Notes under the pieces: generated by a model
What the model was told of the DNA's origin: nothing
The model's database searches: none
The model's input: only the letters and a program-made list of their open reading frames with translations
Shown here: one piece after another, positions 1 through 5,784 of the stretch
Position numbering within the stretch: position 1 is the first letter of the stretch
Layout of the letters: every line of letters starts with the position of its first letter
Origin: Acidobacteriota bacterium
Lineage (GTDB): Bacteria; Acidobacteriota; Terriglobia; UBA7540
NCBI GenBank assembly: GCA_003224635.1
Contig: QHZK01000017.1
Coordinates: 1 to 9,759, forward strand
Length of the DNA: 9,759 nucleotides
Direction of reading: 5' to 3'
Position numbers and translations under genes: made by a program

Positions 1-1092
1 GTCGTGGACGTTCGCCGCCGGTGTCTCCCCTTCTTTCCACACTAACCGCCAAGTGGCGCCGCTGTCGGTGGTCTTGGCGACGCCGTGAAACGGCCTTTTG
101 CCATTGGGACCGGCGCCTAGTCCCTCGTACGAAACGTAAGCTACCTCCGGGTGGCTCAGGCTGGTTGCTACGGCATCAAGCTCGGGCAAGGGTACCTTCC
201 CGCCTGCTAAACGCGCGAGCGAGTCGTCAGCCTGGCTCCAAGTGGTCCCGCCGTCGCGCGAGACGAGGATTTTGGCTGGCAGAATGCTTCCCCGCCCTTT
301 CGCCGCCAAAGCGTACACGATCAGCCTGCCGTCTGAGGCGAATCCGGCCGAGGCGTCGCGGAACTCGCCCACGCCGCTCGGCGACGGGCCCTGCTTCCAT
401 TCGCCTGCCTTGCGGATGCTGACGGAATTCGTTCCGATAACATACAAGGTCCGGTCCGCCAGCGGCGAGCGCGAGTCGACATATATCTGGCGCCCCCCGG
501 CGGCGAGGTCGGCGGAACGCTGCCAGTGTCCGCCCCAGTCACTCGACGCGTAGAGCGCGCACCTTCCCGGCCCTCCAATGGCCGCCCCTCCAATCGCCGC
601 GTACAATTTCTTTGAGTCCGCCGGGTCCACGGCGAGGGCCGTGACGGGCCCGGCCGGCCCTTCCGCAGTCTCGACGATCGGGCTGGCGTGGTCGTCCGGC
701 ATGGTGACACGCGTCACGGAGGCGGGCGGCGGATAAACGAGGCTCCACGTCCTGCCGCGATCGGCGCTGCGCCACAACACTTGGGTTGCCGCGTAAATCA
801 CCTTGGAATCATTCGGGTCAAACGCGAAGAACTTCACCGGGCTTCCGAGGTTGAACATGCGCCAGGAATTGCCACCGTCCTTCGAGATGTAAGCTCCCGT
901 CATGTCGCAGGCCGCCAGCACGAGGTTCGAGTCATGAGGGCTCACCGCGGGATAGAATTGCGCGCCCCCGCCTCCCGGACCCAAGATGCGCCACCGATCA
1001 AGGCGAGGAGCGGAATAGCCCTCGCGCACCTGCCCCAAGGCAGGCATCGCCGGCCAGAGCAACAGGAATGCGAGAATATAAGGCAGGATCAA
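1..1092 (-). CDS. Secreted BNR/Asp-box beta-propeller protein (sialidase/sortilin-like), partial at left edge
   Basis: The reading frame is open for 364 codons and runs off the left edge, so the C-terminus is missing. After a hydrophobic segment (residues 2-19) with a likely signal-peptidase site near PALG/Q (about residue 20), the chain carries five Asp-box motifs of the form S/T-x-D-x-G-x-T/S-W, near residues 70-77 (SKDGGNSW), 109-116 (SADRGRTW), 183-190, 278-285 (SRDGGTTW) and 341-348 (TTDSGATW). Spaced Asp boxes mark sialidase-like or Vps10/sortilin-type beta-propellers, common in secreted proteins often labelled glycosyl hydrolase or exo-alpha-sialidase; no catalytic residues could be assigned. 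The TTG at 1092 is chosen because GGAGG lies 6 nt upstream. An in-frame TTG at 1140 would overlap the upstream oxidoreductase by 17 nt and add an arginine-rich n-region (NKRRDRLPRRR), making a more classical signal peptide. Same strand and a 31-nt gap suggest one operon with that oxidoreductase. Export and fold are fairly sure, enzymatic role is not. Confidence 0.85.
   Translation of the reverse strand, partial: MILPYILAFLLLWPAMPALGQVREGYSAPRLDRWRILGPGGGGAQFYPAVSPHDSNLVLAACDMTGAYISKDGGNSWRMFNLGSPVKFFAFDPNDSKVIYAATQVLWRSADRGRTWSLVYPPPASVTRVTMPDDHASPIVETAEGPAGPVTALAVDPADSKKLYAAIGGAAIGGPGRCALYASSDWGGHWQRSADLAAGGRQIYVDSRSPLADRTLYVIGTNSVSIRKAGEWKQGPSPSGVGEFRDASAGFASDGRLIVYALAAKGRGSILPAKILVSRDGGTTWSQADDSLARLAGGKVPLPELDAVATSLSHPEVAYVSYEGLGAGPNGKRPFHGVAKTTDSGATWRLVWKEGETPAANVHD
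571..600. repeat. 15-bp tandem duplication inside the BNR gene
   Basis: Two adjacent 15-base units (571-585 CCCTCCAATGGCCGC and 586-600 CCCTCCAATCGCCGC) differ at one base. On the coding minus strand they encode a doubled pentapeptide, AAIGG-AAIGG, just before the third Asp box. The unit length keeps the frame. This looks like a small slippage duplication in a propeller loop. Confidence 0.75.
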
Positions 1093-1123
1093 CAGTCGCC
1101 TCCGTGGGAGTCGGTCCCGGCGT

Positions 1124-2656
1124 TTATTGACCCGTGACAACGGCGCCCCACTCTCCGCGATAGCCCGGGTTGATAAGGGGCAGCGCAGCGGCGACGTTCG
1201 TGACCTTGAGACTCGCGCTGTCCCACCGGAGCTTCTCCCCCGTCCGCAGAGCTATATTGCCGAGAAGCAGGGCTTCCGCGATCGGGCCCTCGAACTCGAA
1301 GTTGGCGGCAGGCGGCGGACCTCCCGTGGTGGCCTTCATGGCCTCGATCCACTCGCGATAATGACTGATCGACCGCGGAAGCGTTTTCGGCGGCGGCACA
1401 AAGGCCCTCATTCGCGATTCGGGAATCAATCGGGGGTTCTCGCCGTGGAAGCCGCTCATAATGGCGCCGTGGTCTCCGATAAACAACAACCCTTCGTGCT
1501 CGCTGCCCATTTCAACGCCATCCTGGAGCTCGTCCGGACGGGGCGGCTTGAGTCCGCCGTCGTACCAAGTCAGCTTGACAGGTGGCATATCGCCGCGGGC
1601 AGGGAAATCCCACTGGATCATCGACGCCAAGGGGAAGGTCTCATTGAAGGGCTTGGTCGAGCTGGCTTCGACGGCGCTCGGCGCGGTCAGCTTCAACACG
1701 CGGAAGATGGTGTCGAAACTATATTGTCCCATGTCCCCGAGCGCGCCGGCGCCGAAGTCATACCAACCGCGCCAAACGAAGGGAAGGTAAACGTGGTTAA
1801 AAGGACGCACGGGCGCCGGGCCCAGCCACAGGTCCCAGTCCAGTCCGGGCGGAATTGGGTCAGGCTTGTCGGGCCGATCGATTCCCTGTGGCCAGAAGGG
1901 CCGGCTGGACCAGTTCTCCACCCGGCGCACGGGTCCAATGGCGCCCGCCCAGATCCACTCGCACAACAGCCGAGTTGCCTCCGAGGCCGAGTTGCCCACG
2001 GCAACTTGCGTCGCCACCTTGCTCGCGCGGGCTACGTCCGCCATCCGCCGCGCCTCATAGACCGAATGCGTCATCGGCTTCTGGCAGTAGGTATGCTTCC
2101 CCGTCTTCATGGCCATGATGGAGATGGGCGCGTGCCAGTGGTCGGGAGTACAGACTACTACACCGTCTATACCCAGTTTGTTTTCGCTCATCACCGCACG
2201 GAAGTCGCTGTAGGCCGCGCAGCCCGAGTACCGGCCGGAGGGCTGGCGCCTGCCATAGTAGGCCTCGACGATCTGCTGCGCCGGGTCGCGTCCGGCCGTC
2301 GCGCCCGTGAGCTGGCTGCCCCAACTCCGATCTTCCAGCAGGGCGCGGACCTTGTCGCGAAGCTCGTTCGTGCCCCATTCCGAGTAGTCGCTGCTCTGGC
2401 GATTGACGTCCGCGACTGCGACCACCTGCACGTCCGGCTGTTTCAGAAAGTCCAGCATGACCCGCGTTCCCTGCGCCCCTACACCTATGCAGGCCAGAGT
2501 CAGCTTGTCGCTCGGCGCGACGTGGCCCGGTCCACCGAGTACGCGTCGAGGGACGATCGAGAATGCGGCCGCAGTCATGCCGCCTCGAACAAACGCGCGG
2601 CGCGAGACCGTCCTCTCTCTGGGATTTGCTTCGACCTTGTCTTTCACATTGGCCAT
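1124..2656 (-). CDS. Tat-exported Gfo/Idh/MocA-family oxidoreductase (QKP, Tyr-for-His variant)
   Basis: A 510-residue predicted NAD(P)-dependent oxidoreductase of the glucose-fructose oxidoreductase/inositol dehydrogenase/MocA family, probably periplasmic. A twin-arginine signal (SRRAFVRGG, residues 18-26) is followed by a hydrophobic stretch and, from about residue 50, a Rossmann domain with dinucleotide-binding GVGAQG (58-63). CTPDHWHA (169-176) and the CQKP motif (191-194) follow; most family members have EKP, with the lysine near the active site, and QKP is, as I recall, frequent in secreted relatives. An insertion of about 60 residues (84-147), absent from the neighbouring paralogue, separates the second and third strand regions. 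The C-terminal domain has GALGDMGQYSFD (304-315), where the usual histidine is tyrosine. The start at 2656 is preferred to 2719 because GGAGG lies 6 nt upstream and the Tat motif then sits near the N-terminus. It is divergent from a second family member and lies upstream of the BNR gene. The substrate is unknown; sugars or glycosides are usual for the family. Confidence 0.92.
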   Translation of the reverse strand: MANVKDKVEANPRERTVSRRAFVRGGMTAAAFSIVPRRVLGGPGHVAPSDKLTLACIGVGAQGTRVMLDFLKQPDVQVVAVADVNRQSSDYSEWGTNELRDKVRALLEDRSWGSQLTGATAGRDPAQQIVEAYYGRRQPSGRYSGCAAYSDFRAVMSENKLGIDGVVVCTPDHWHAPISIMAMKTGKHTYCQKPMTHSVYEARRMADVARASKVATQVAVGNSASEATRLLCEWIWAGAIGPVRRVENWSSRPFWPQGIDRPDKPDPIPPGLDWDLWLGPAPVRPFNHVYLPFVWRGWYDFGAGALGDMGQYSFDTIFRVLKLTAPSAVEASSTKPFNETFPLASMIQWDFPARGDMPPVKLTWYDGGLKPPRPDELQDGVEMGSEHEGLLFIGDHGAIMSGFHGENPRLIPESRMRAFVPPPKTLPRSISHYREWIEAMKATTGGPPPAANFEFEGPIAEALLLGNIALRTGEKLRWDSASLKVTNVAAALPLINPGYRGEWGAVVTGQ

Positions 2657-2787
2657 CCCATACCTCCGCGTCGGAGCATGGTCCGCGCACCTCACGTTAG
2701 ACGACATTAAAGATACCACAGCAACTCGCCGAGAAAACGGGCCGGATGTCGAAGCAGACCCGGCGACGCCAGTGGTAAGATTGGCTG
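2657..2787. promoter_or_regulatory. Divergent intergenic promoter region between two oxidoreductase genes
   Basis: These 131 bp separate two divergently transcribed oxidoreductase genes and must hold promoters for both. On the minus side, GGAGG lies 6 nt before the 2656 start; upstream only a weak TTTTCT-16 nt-TATCTT pair (about 2737-2710) was seen. On the plus side the gene has no clear Shine-Dalgarno but has a -10-like hexamer just before its ATG (separate entry). No convincing operator palindrome was found. Confidence 0.5.
2776..2781 (+). promoter_or_regulatory. Candidate -10 box for a leaderless transcript
   Basis: TAAGAT (TAnnnT pattern) ends 6 nt before the A of the ATG at 2788, so transcription starting 7 nt downstream of the box would begin at the start codon itself. 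The gene has no good Shine-Dalgarno sequence, as expected for a leaderless mRNA. No TTGACA-like -35 is present at the right distance, so the call is tentative. Confidence 0.35.
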
Positions 2788-4152
2788 ATGCAACGACGCC
2801 AATTCATCAAGCGAGTTATCGAGACCACGGCGATCGGTTCGACTAGCGCCTTTTCTGCAGGAAAGATTGTGGGCGCAAACGACCGGGTCAACGTCGGGCT
2901 GATTGGGTGTGGCGGGCGCGGACGCCTGGTGGCGAAGCTGATGCGGGAGGTTCCCAACGTGGAGATCGCCGCCGTGTGCGACGTTTTCGATCCTCAAGCA
3001 GCAGCGGCGCAAGAGCGGGCCGGGCCCGGCTGCCGGTCTTATCGCGATTTCAGGAACCTGATCGAGCAGAAGGGCGTGGATGCGGTCGTGATCGCGACGC
3101 CGGACCACTGGCACGCGATCCCTGCGGTGCTGGCCTGCCAGGCGGGCAAGGACGTATACGTGGAAAAGCCTCTTGCGCACACGATTAAAGAAGGCCGCGC
3201 GATGGTTGCAGCGGCGCGCCGCTACAACAGGATGGTTCAGGCGGGTACGCAGCACCGTTCGGCTGCCCACTTTCGCGAAGTGGCGGGGATCATTCAAAGT
3301 GGCGAGCTCGGGCCCGTGCATTTCGTGCGCGTCTGGAATTACCTGAACATGTCCCCGGACGGAATCGGGCGAGCGCCGGACTCGAGTCCGCCGGAAGGAT
3401 TGGACTGGGACTTTTATCTGGGGCCGGCCCCCTATGTCCCGTACAATAAAAACCGGTTCCTCGTGACCTATCGATGGTTCTGGGACTACGCCGGCGGAAT
3501 GGCCACCGATTACGGAACGCATCGCTTTGACAGCGTGCTCCAGGTGATGGGCGCGGACGCGCCCGCGAGCGTGACGGCGTCGGGAGGGCGTTACGGTCTC
3601 AAGGACGGCGCGGAGACGCCGGACGTTTTGCAGATCACCTATGAGTTCCCGACGTACGTTTTAAGCTATGAGGCCAGCATGCTCAACGGGCACGGTTGCG
3701 GCGGGCGAACGCCCGGCAGAAAGTACTACCTGACGCGCGGGAAGGACGACCGCCCGCACGGCATGGCCTTTTACGGGACTAACGGCGCGCTGTTTGCCGA
3801 CCGCGTAGGCTTTGAAATCTATCCCGAATCCCTGGGGGAATCAGGACCCGGAGCCGCCAACTCATCGGCCGGCCCGCCGGAAGGTTACCGCATGGAGCGC
3901 AAGGAAGGCCAAGGAGAAGACGCCACGGGCTCGCACGTGCGGAATTTCATCGAGTGCGTCCGGTCTCGACAAACACCTGTGGCCGATGTAGAGATTGGAC
4001 ATCGCGCCGCAACGGTCGCGCACCTGGGCAATATTGCTTACCGCACAGGCCGTAAAATTCGTTGGGATGCAGTCAGGGAAGAAATTGTGGGTGACTCCGG
4101 AGCTTCCGCACTCCTTGCGTCCAAGGCCCGCAAGCCGTGGGACTTGATCTGA
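2788..4152 (+). CDS. Tat-exported Gfo/Idh/MocA-family oxidoreductase
   Basis: A 454-residue predicted NAD(P)-dependent oxidoreductase. A twin-arginine motif stands at the very N-terminus (RRQFIKR, residues 3-9), followed by a hydrophobic region to about residue 29. The Rossmann fold has GCGGRG (40-45), ATPDHWHA (103-110) and the canonical EKP (126-128). The C-terminal alpha/beta domain carries GGMATDYGTHRFD (236-248), keeping the histidine (245) expected at the active site. In this family the cofactor can remain tightly bound after Tat export, as known for Zymomonas glucose-fructose oxidoreductase, so a periplasmic role is plausible. It shares the LDWDxxLGPAP block (205-215) with its divergent neighbour but lacks that protein's insertion. 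The ATG at 2788 is chosen because it places the twin arginine right after the start; there is no clear Shine-Dalgarno. The gene ends facing a small convergent gene, and no terminator was seen. Family and export are solid; the substrate is unknown. Confidence 0.95.
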   Translation: MQRRQFIKRVIETTAIGSTSAFSAGKIVGANDRVNVGLIGCGGRGRLVAKLMREVPNVEIAAVCDVFDPQAAAAQERAGPGCRSYRDFRNLIEQKGVDAVVIATPDHWHAIPAVLACQAGKDVYVEKPLAHTIKEGRAMVAAARRYNRMVQAGTQHRSAAHFREVAGIIQSGELGPVHFVRVWNYLNMSPDGIGRAPDSSPPEGLDWDFYLGPAPYVPYNKNRFLVTYRWFWDYAGGMATDYGTHRFDSVLQVMGADAPASVTASGGRYGLKDGAETPDVLQITYEFPTYVLSYEASMLNGHGCGGRTPGRKYYLTRGKDDRPHGMAFYGTNGALFADRVGFEIYPESLGESGPGAANSSAGPPEGYRMERKEGQGEDATGSHVRNFIECVRSRQTPVADVEIGHRAATVAHLGNIAYRTGRKIRWDAVREEIVGDSGASALLASKARKPWDLI

Positions 4153-4219
4153 AAAATGAGGATTGGTCAACGGGCACGGGCAAACGGAGCCAACCCTGGC
4201 CGAACTGACAGCGCGCCGC

Positions 4220-4357
4220 TCAGCGCTCGCGATGACCGGCCAAGTTGCGGAAGAACAAGAACAAGGCCGCGGACCCCGCGAGTACCGCTAGGCAGACCAC
4301 AAACTGGGTCTCCGTGATGTTGAGGTAGGAACTCCACTGGTACAACAGGTCGTCCAT
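4220..4357 (-). CDS. Small single-pass membrane protein, 45 residues, unknown function
   Basis: This short gene is not recognised. The ATG at 4357 is preferred over an upstream in-frame start at 4402 because AGGGGTGG lies 5 nt before it. The product has an acidic, polar N-terminus (MDDLLYQW), one strongly hydrophobic segment at about residues 19-36 (ending in FLFF) and a basic C-terminus (RNLAGHRER), so the positive-inside rule predicts C-terminus in the cytoplasm. A TTGACA-17-GAGAAT promoter candidate lies upstream on the same strand, implying a leader of about 158 nt. It converges on the oxidoreductase ending at 4152. The good ribosome site, promoter and protein-like composition argue for a real gene, but with 45 residues chance cannot be excluded. 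Confidence 0.5.
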   Translation of the reverse strand: MDDLLYQWSSYLNITETQFVVCLAVLAGSAALFLFFRNLAGHRER

Positions 4358-4521
4358 CTTTACCACCCCTGGGGCTTGAGCCCTAATATTCCTGACACTC
4401 AAAAGCCCACACGTACTCTCTACTAATCACAAACCGTCGCCCGCGGCTGAGCGCGTACTCCCCACCCGCGCCGCTCGAGGCCACCCCTCCCAACTCTCAA
4501 TGCTTTTGAAAGCCTCTACTG

Positions 4522-4550
4522 ATTCTCAGTCTAACCCCCTTTGCTGTCAA
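4522..4550 (-). promoter_or_regulatory. Sigma-70-type promoter candidate, minus strand
   Basis: On the minus strand a perfect TTGACA (4550-4545) is followed after exactly 17 nt by GAGAAT (4527-4522), which matches four of six -10 positions. Transcription would start near 4515 and run into the small membrane-protein gene at 4357 after about 158 nt of leader. It could alternatively drive a non-coding RNA from 4515 leftward. Confidence 0.45.
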
Positions 4551-4711
4551 GTACCGAGTCCATTACTGCTAGGCTACGACAGTACCTCTCTGATTAGTAC
4601 CGCTGGCGGAACGGCCTCGACCTCGATCCCGACTCCCGAACTGCTTGTGCCGATCCAATAAAGATCTGAGGGCCGCCTGAAATCCCGGATAGCATTTCGT
4701 TGCGAAAGGTG

Positions 4712-4717
4712 TATACT
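4712..4717 (+). promoter_or_regulatory. -10 box candidate for the cold-shock gene leader
   Basis: TATACT matches five of six -10 positions. No good -35 stands 16-18 nt upstream. A start near 4724 would give a leader of about 138 nt before the cold-shock ATG, comparable to the long leaders known for cspA-type genes. Confidence 0.4.
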
Positions 4718-4723
4718 GTAAAT

Positions 4724-4803
4724 GCCTGATCGGTTTTTACGACCAACTCGTCAGTGACGGCAAGGGCCACACAAGGATTTGGTTGTGCGGCCTTTTTGTT
4801 TTT
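4724..4803 (+). ncRNA. Putative short leader RNA / small RNA ending in an intrinsic terminator
   Basis: The stretch from the predicted start after TATACT to the U-rich end of the hairpin at 4765-4803 would make an RNA of about 80 nt. Besides the terminator it holds a small hairpin, CGTC-AGT-GACG (4749-4759), and ACCAA (4742-4746), which could pair with TTGGT (4779-4783) in the terminator loop and 3' arm as an alternative fold. It could be a prematurely terminated cold-shock leader or a separate small RNA. No known RNA family was recognised; the call is inference from promoter and terminator positions. Confidence 0.35.
4765..4803 (+). terminator. Intrinsic terminator inside the cold-shock gene leader
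   Basis: GGCCACACAA (4765-4774) and TTGTGCGGCC (4783-4792) form a 10-bp stem with one A-C mismatch around the 8-nt loop GGATTTGG, followed directly by TTTTTGTTTTT (4793-4803). The T-run is on the plus strand only, so the terminator points toward the cold-shock gene and lies about 58 nt before its ATG. No protein-coding gene lies immediately upstream, so it fits attenuation or the end of a small RNA better than the end of an operon. Confidence 0.7.
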
Positions 4804-4861
4804 GGCGAGTGGTCGCGAGAGCGGAACAAGACAATCACACAGTAAAGGAACATAAAACGTT

Positions 4862-5068
4862 ATGGACAGAGAACAAGGTACGGTGAAATGGTTTAACAAC
4901 GCCAAGGGTTACGGGTTCATCCAACGCGCATCCGGCGGTGATGTTTTCGTGCATCACTCAGCCATCCAGGCGGACGGATTCAAGTCGCTTGGCGAAGGTG
5001 AGACGGTTGAATTCACGGTCACCAAAGGCCCGAAAGGGCTGCAGGCCGAGAACGTGGTCAAGGTCTAA
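4862..5068 (+). CDS. csp: Cold-shock domain protein (CspA family)
   Basis: A 68-residue single cold-shock domain, the usual length for the family. It begins with the typical GTVKWFNNAKGYGFI block (residues 6-20), whose KGYGFI is the RNP1 motif, followed by RNP2 in VFVHHSAI (28-35) and the closing GPKGLQAENV. These aromatic and basic residues bind single-stranded RNA and DNA; such proteins act in the cytoplasm as RNA chaperones that melt secondary structure and can antiterminate transcription. The ATG at 4862 places the domain as in other family members; AAGGAA (4845-4850) stands 11 nt before it, a slightly long spacing. A leader of about 138 nt with an internal terminator precedes it. A 97-residue unknown gene follows in the same direction after 81 nt that contain a strong hairpin. 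The family is certain; whether it responds to cold cannot be told from sequence. Confidence 0.97.
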   Translation: MDREQGTVKWFNNAKGYGFIQRASGGDVFVHHSAIQADGFKSLGEGETVEFTVTKGPKGLQAENVVKV

Positions 5069-5086
5069 AAGCCAAACCGGGTTCCA

Positions 5087-5120
5087 CGCCCGCGCTTGCT
5101 GCTGCACAGCGGCGCGGGCG
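5087..5120 (+). repeat. Strong GC hairpin between the cold-shock gene and its downstream partner
   Basis: CGCCCGCGC (5087-5095) and GCGCGGGCG (5112-5120) form a perfect 9-bp stem. The enclosed loop has an inner stem, GCTG (5098-5101) with CAGC (5107-5110). No T-run follows, so it is not a standard intrinsic terminator. It may protect the cold-shock mRNA 3' end, mark a processing site, or reduce read-through into the gene starting at 5150. Confidence 0.6.
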
Positions 5121-5149
5121 GGAGCCGCCCGACCATGAGGGGAGTGACG

Positions 5150-5443
5150 ATGCAGATTCAATATCTTGGATTTGAAAACAGATCCCGGGGCCGAGATTAC
5201 AACTACCGCGTGCTCAACCCGAAGTCGGAGAACCGCGAGTTCACATTTACCATCTCCACCCAGGCGTTTAGCGAGAGGCGCGTGCCCTTTCAGGACGCGG
5301 CAGACATCTGTTATCAGAAATTGCAGAAAGAGCTTGGTCTCGAAACTGCCGAGCAGCCCCTTCCCCGCCATTCCATTATTTCGAACCAGGAGCTGGACGA
5401 GTACAGGGAGAAATACCGTCCCCCCAAGAGGCGAACCTGGTGA
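5150..5443 (+). CDS. Conserved-looking small soluble protein of unknown function, downstream of csp
   Basis: A 97-residue protein with no domain I can name. The ATG at 5150 is chosen because GGGGAG stands 6 nt upstream and the protein-like sequence begins there (MQIQYLGFENRSRGRDYNY); a TTG at 5096 in the same frame lies within the GC hairpin and adds unconvincing residues. The N-terminal half looks like alternating beta strands (IQYLGF, YNYRVLN, REFTFTIS), then a helix rich in charged residues (about 44-65, with DAADICYQKLQKEL), and a basic, proline-rich tail ending KYRPPKRRTW. There is no signal peptide or membrane segment, so it should be cytoplasmic. It follows the cold-shock gene in the same direction by 81 nt, suggesting co-transcription and a linked role, perhaps in RNA binding given the basic tail; that is inference. 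I recall similar small proteins beside csp genes in Acidobacteriota but could not check. Confidence 0.75.
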   Translation: MQIQYLGFENRSRGRDYNYRVLNPKSENREFTFTISTQAFSERRVPFQDAADICYQKLQKELGLETAEQPLPRHSIISNQELDEYREKYRPPKRRTW

Positions 5444-5652
5444 GCGCATCAGAGCTTCAAAGCCCTAGCCACGAAGCGATTTCTTAAGACACCTTCCATT
5501 CAAGCCACGTTCGCCCCAGGCGCCCTTACGATTACTCTCAGCGCCATTTGGAGCGGCCGTCGACCTCTCGTGCCAGCGACCGCTCAGCAAAACTCAACTC
5601 TCGTCAGCCGCAGGCGAGCCTCGAACCGGGATTGCCCAGAACTTTCCCTCCA

Positions 5653-5675
5653 GGGCGTGGCCAGCAGCCACGTTC
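5653..5675. repeat. Inverted repeat upstream of the receptor promoter candidate
   Basis: CGTGGC (5656-5661) and GCCACG (5667-5672) form a perfect 6-bp stem around CAGCA, extendable outward with two G-T pairs and one G-C pair. It lies about 80-100 bp upstream of the promoter candidate at 5756. It has no T-run. It could be a regulator site or a weak 3'-end hairpin of the preceding transcript. Confidence 0.35.
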
Positions 5676-5755
5676 ACCGTTACTGCCAAAATCTAAGGGG
5701 GCGTGAGGAACCGCCGGCAAGGCCTCCATTACGGACGAAAGGCCGCGAGAAACGC

Positions 5756-5784
5756 TTGACTTTGGAAGCCGGTAGTAGTATCAG
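5756..5784 (+). promoter_or_regulatory. Sigma-70-type promoter candidate for the TonB-dependent receptor
   Basis: TTGACT (5756-5761) and TATCAG (5779-5784) are separated by exactly 17 nt; they match five and four of six consensus positions. Transcription would start near 5791, leaving about 229 nt of leader before the receptor ATG at 6020. Confidence 0.5.

Noticed and set aside
321..1137. Several open frames of 78-149 codons on both strands near the left end
   Set aside because: All overlap the minus-strand BNR frame, which is open throughout and carries five Asp boxes; the others are low-complexity Arg-rich shadows.
1127..2710. A 527-codon open frame on the plus strand, fully antisense to the first oxidoreductase
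   Set aside because: The minus strand carries all family motifs of a real oxidoreductase. The antisense product is rich in Arg, His and Pro with no recognisable domain, as expected for a stop-poor shadow frame in GC-rich DNA.
2707..3522. A 271-codon minus-strand open frame over the start of the second oxidoreductase
   Set aside because: It is antisense to the Rossmann-domain coding region and the divergent promoter region, and shows no family motif.
4210..4225. AGCGC/GCGCT inverted repeat between the convergent genes as a shared terminator
   Set aside because: The stem is only 5 bp, overlaps the end of the small gene, and has no T-run on either strand.
4541..4600. Repeated AGTACC words (three copies within about 50 bp) as a possible direct-repeat binding site
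   Set aside because: The shared core is only five or six bases, spacing is irregular and flanks do not match, so chance is a sufficient explanation.
4594..4905. A 103-codon minus-strand open frame over the cold-shock leader
   Set aside because: It covers the csp start and the leader terminator in antisense, lacks a ribosome site, and its apparent hydrophobic patches follow from the base composition of the leader.
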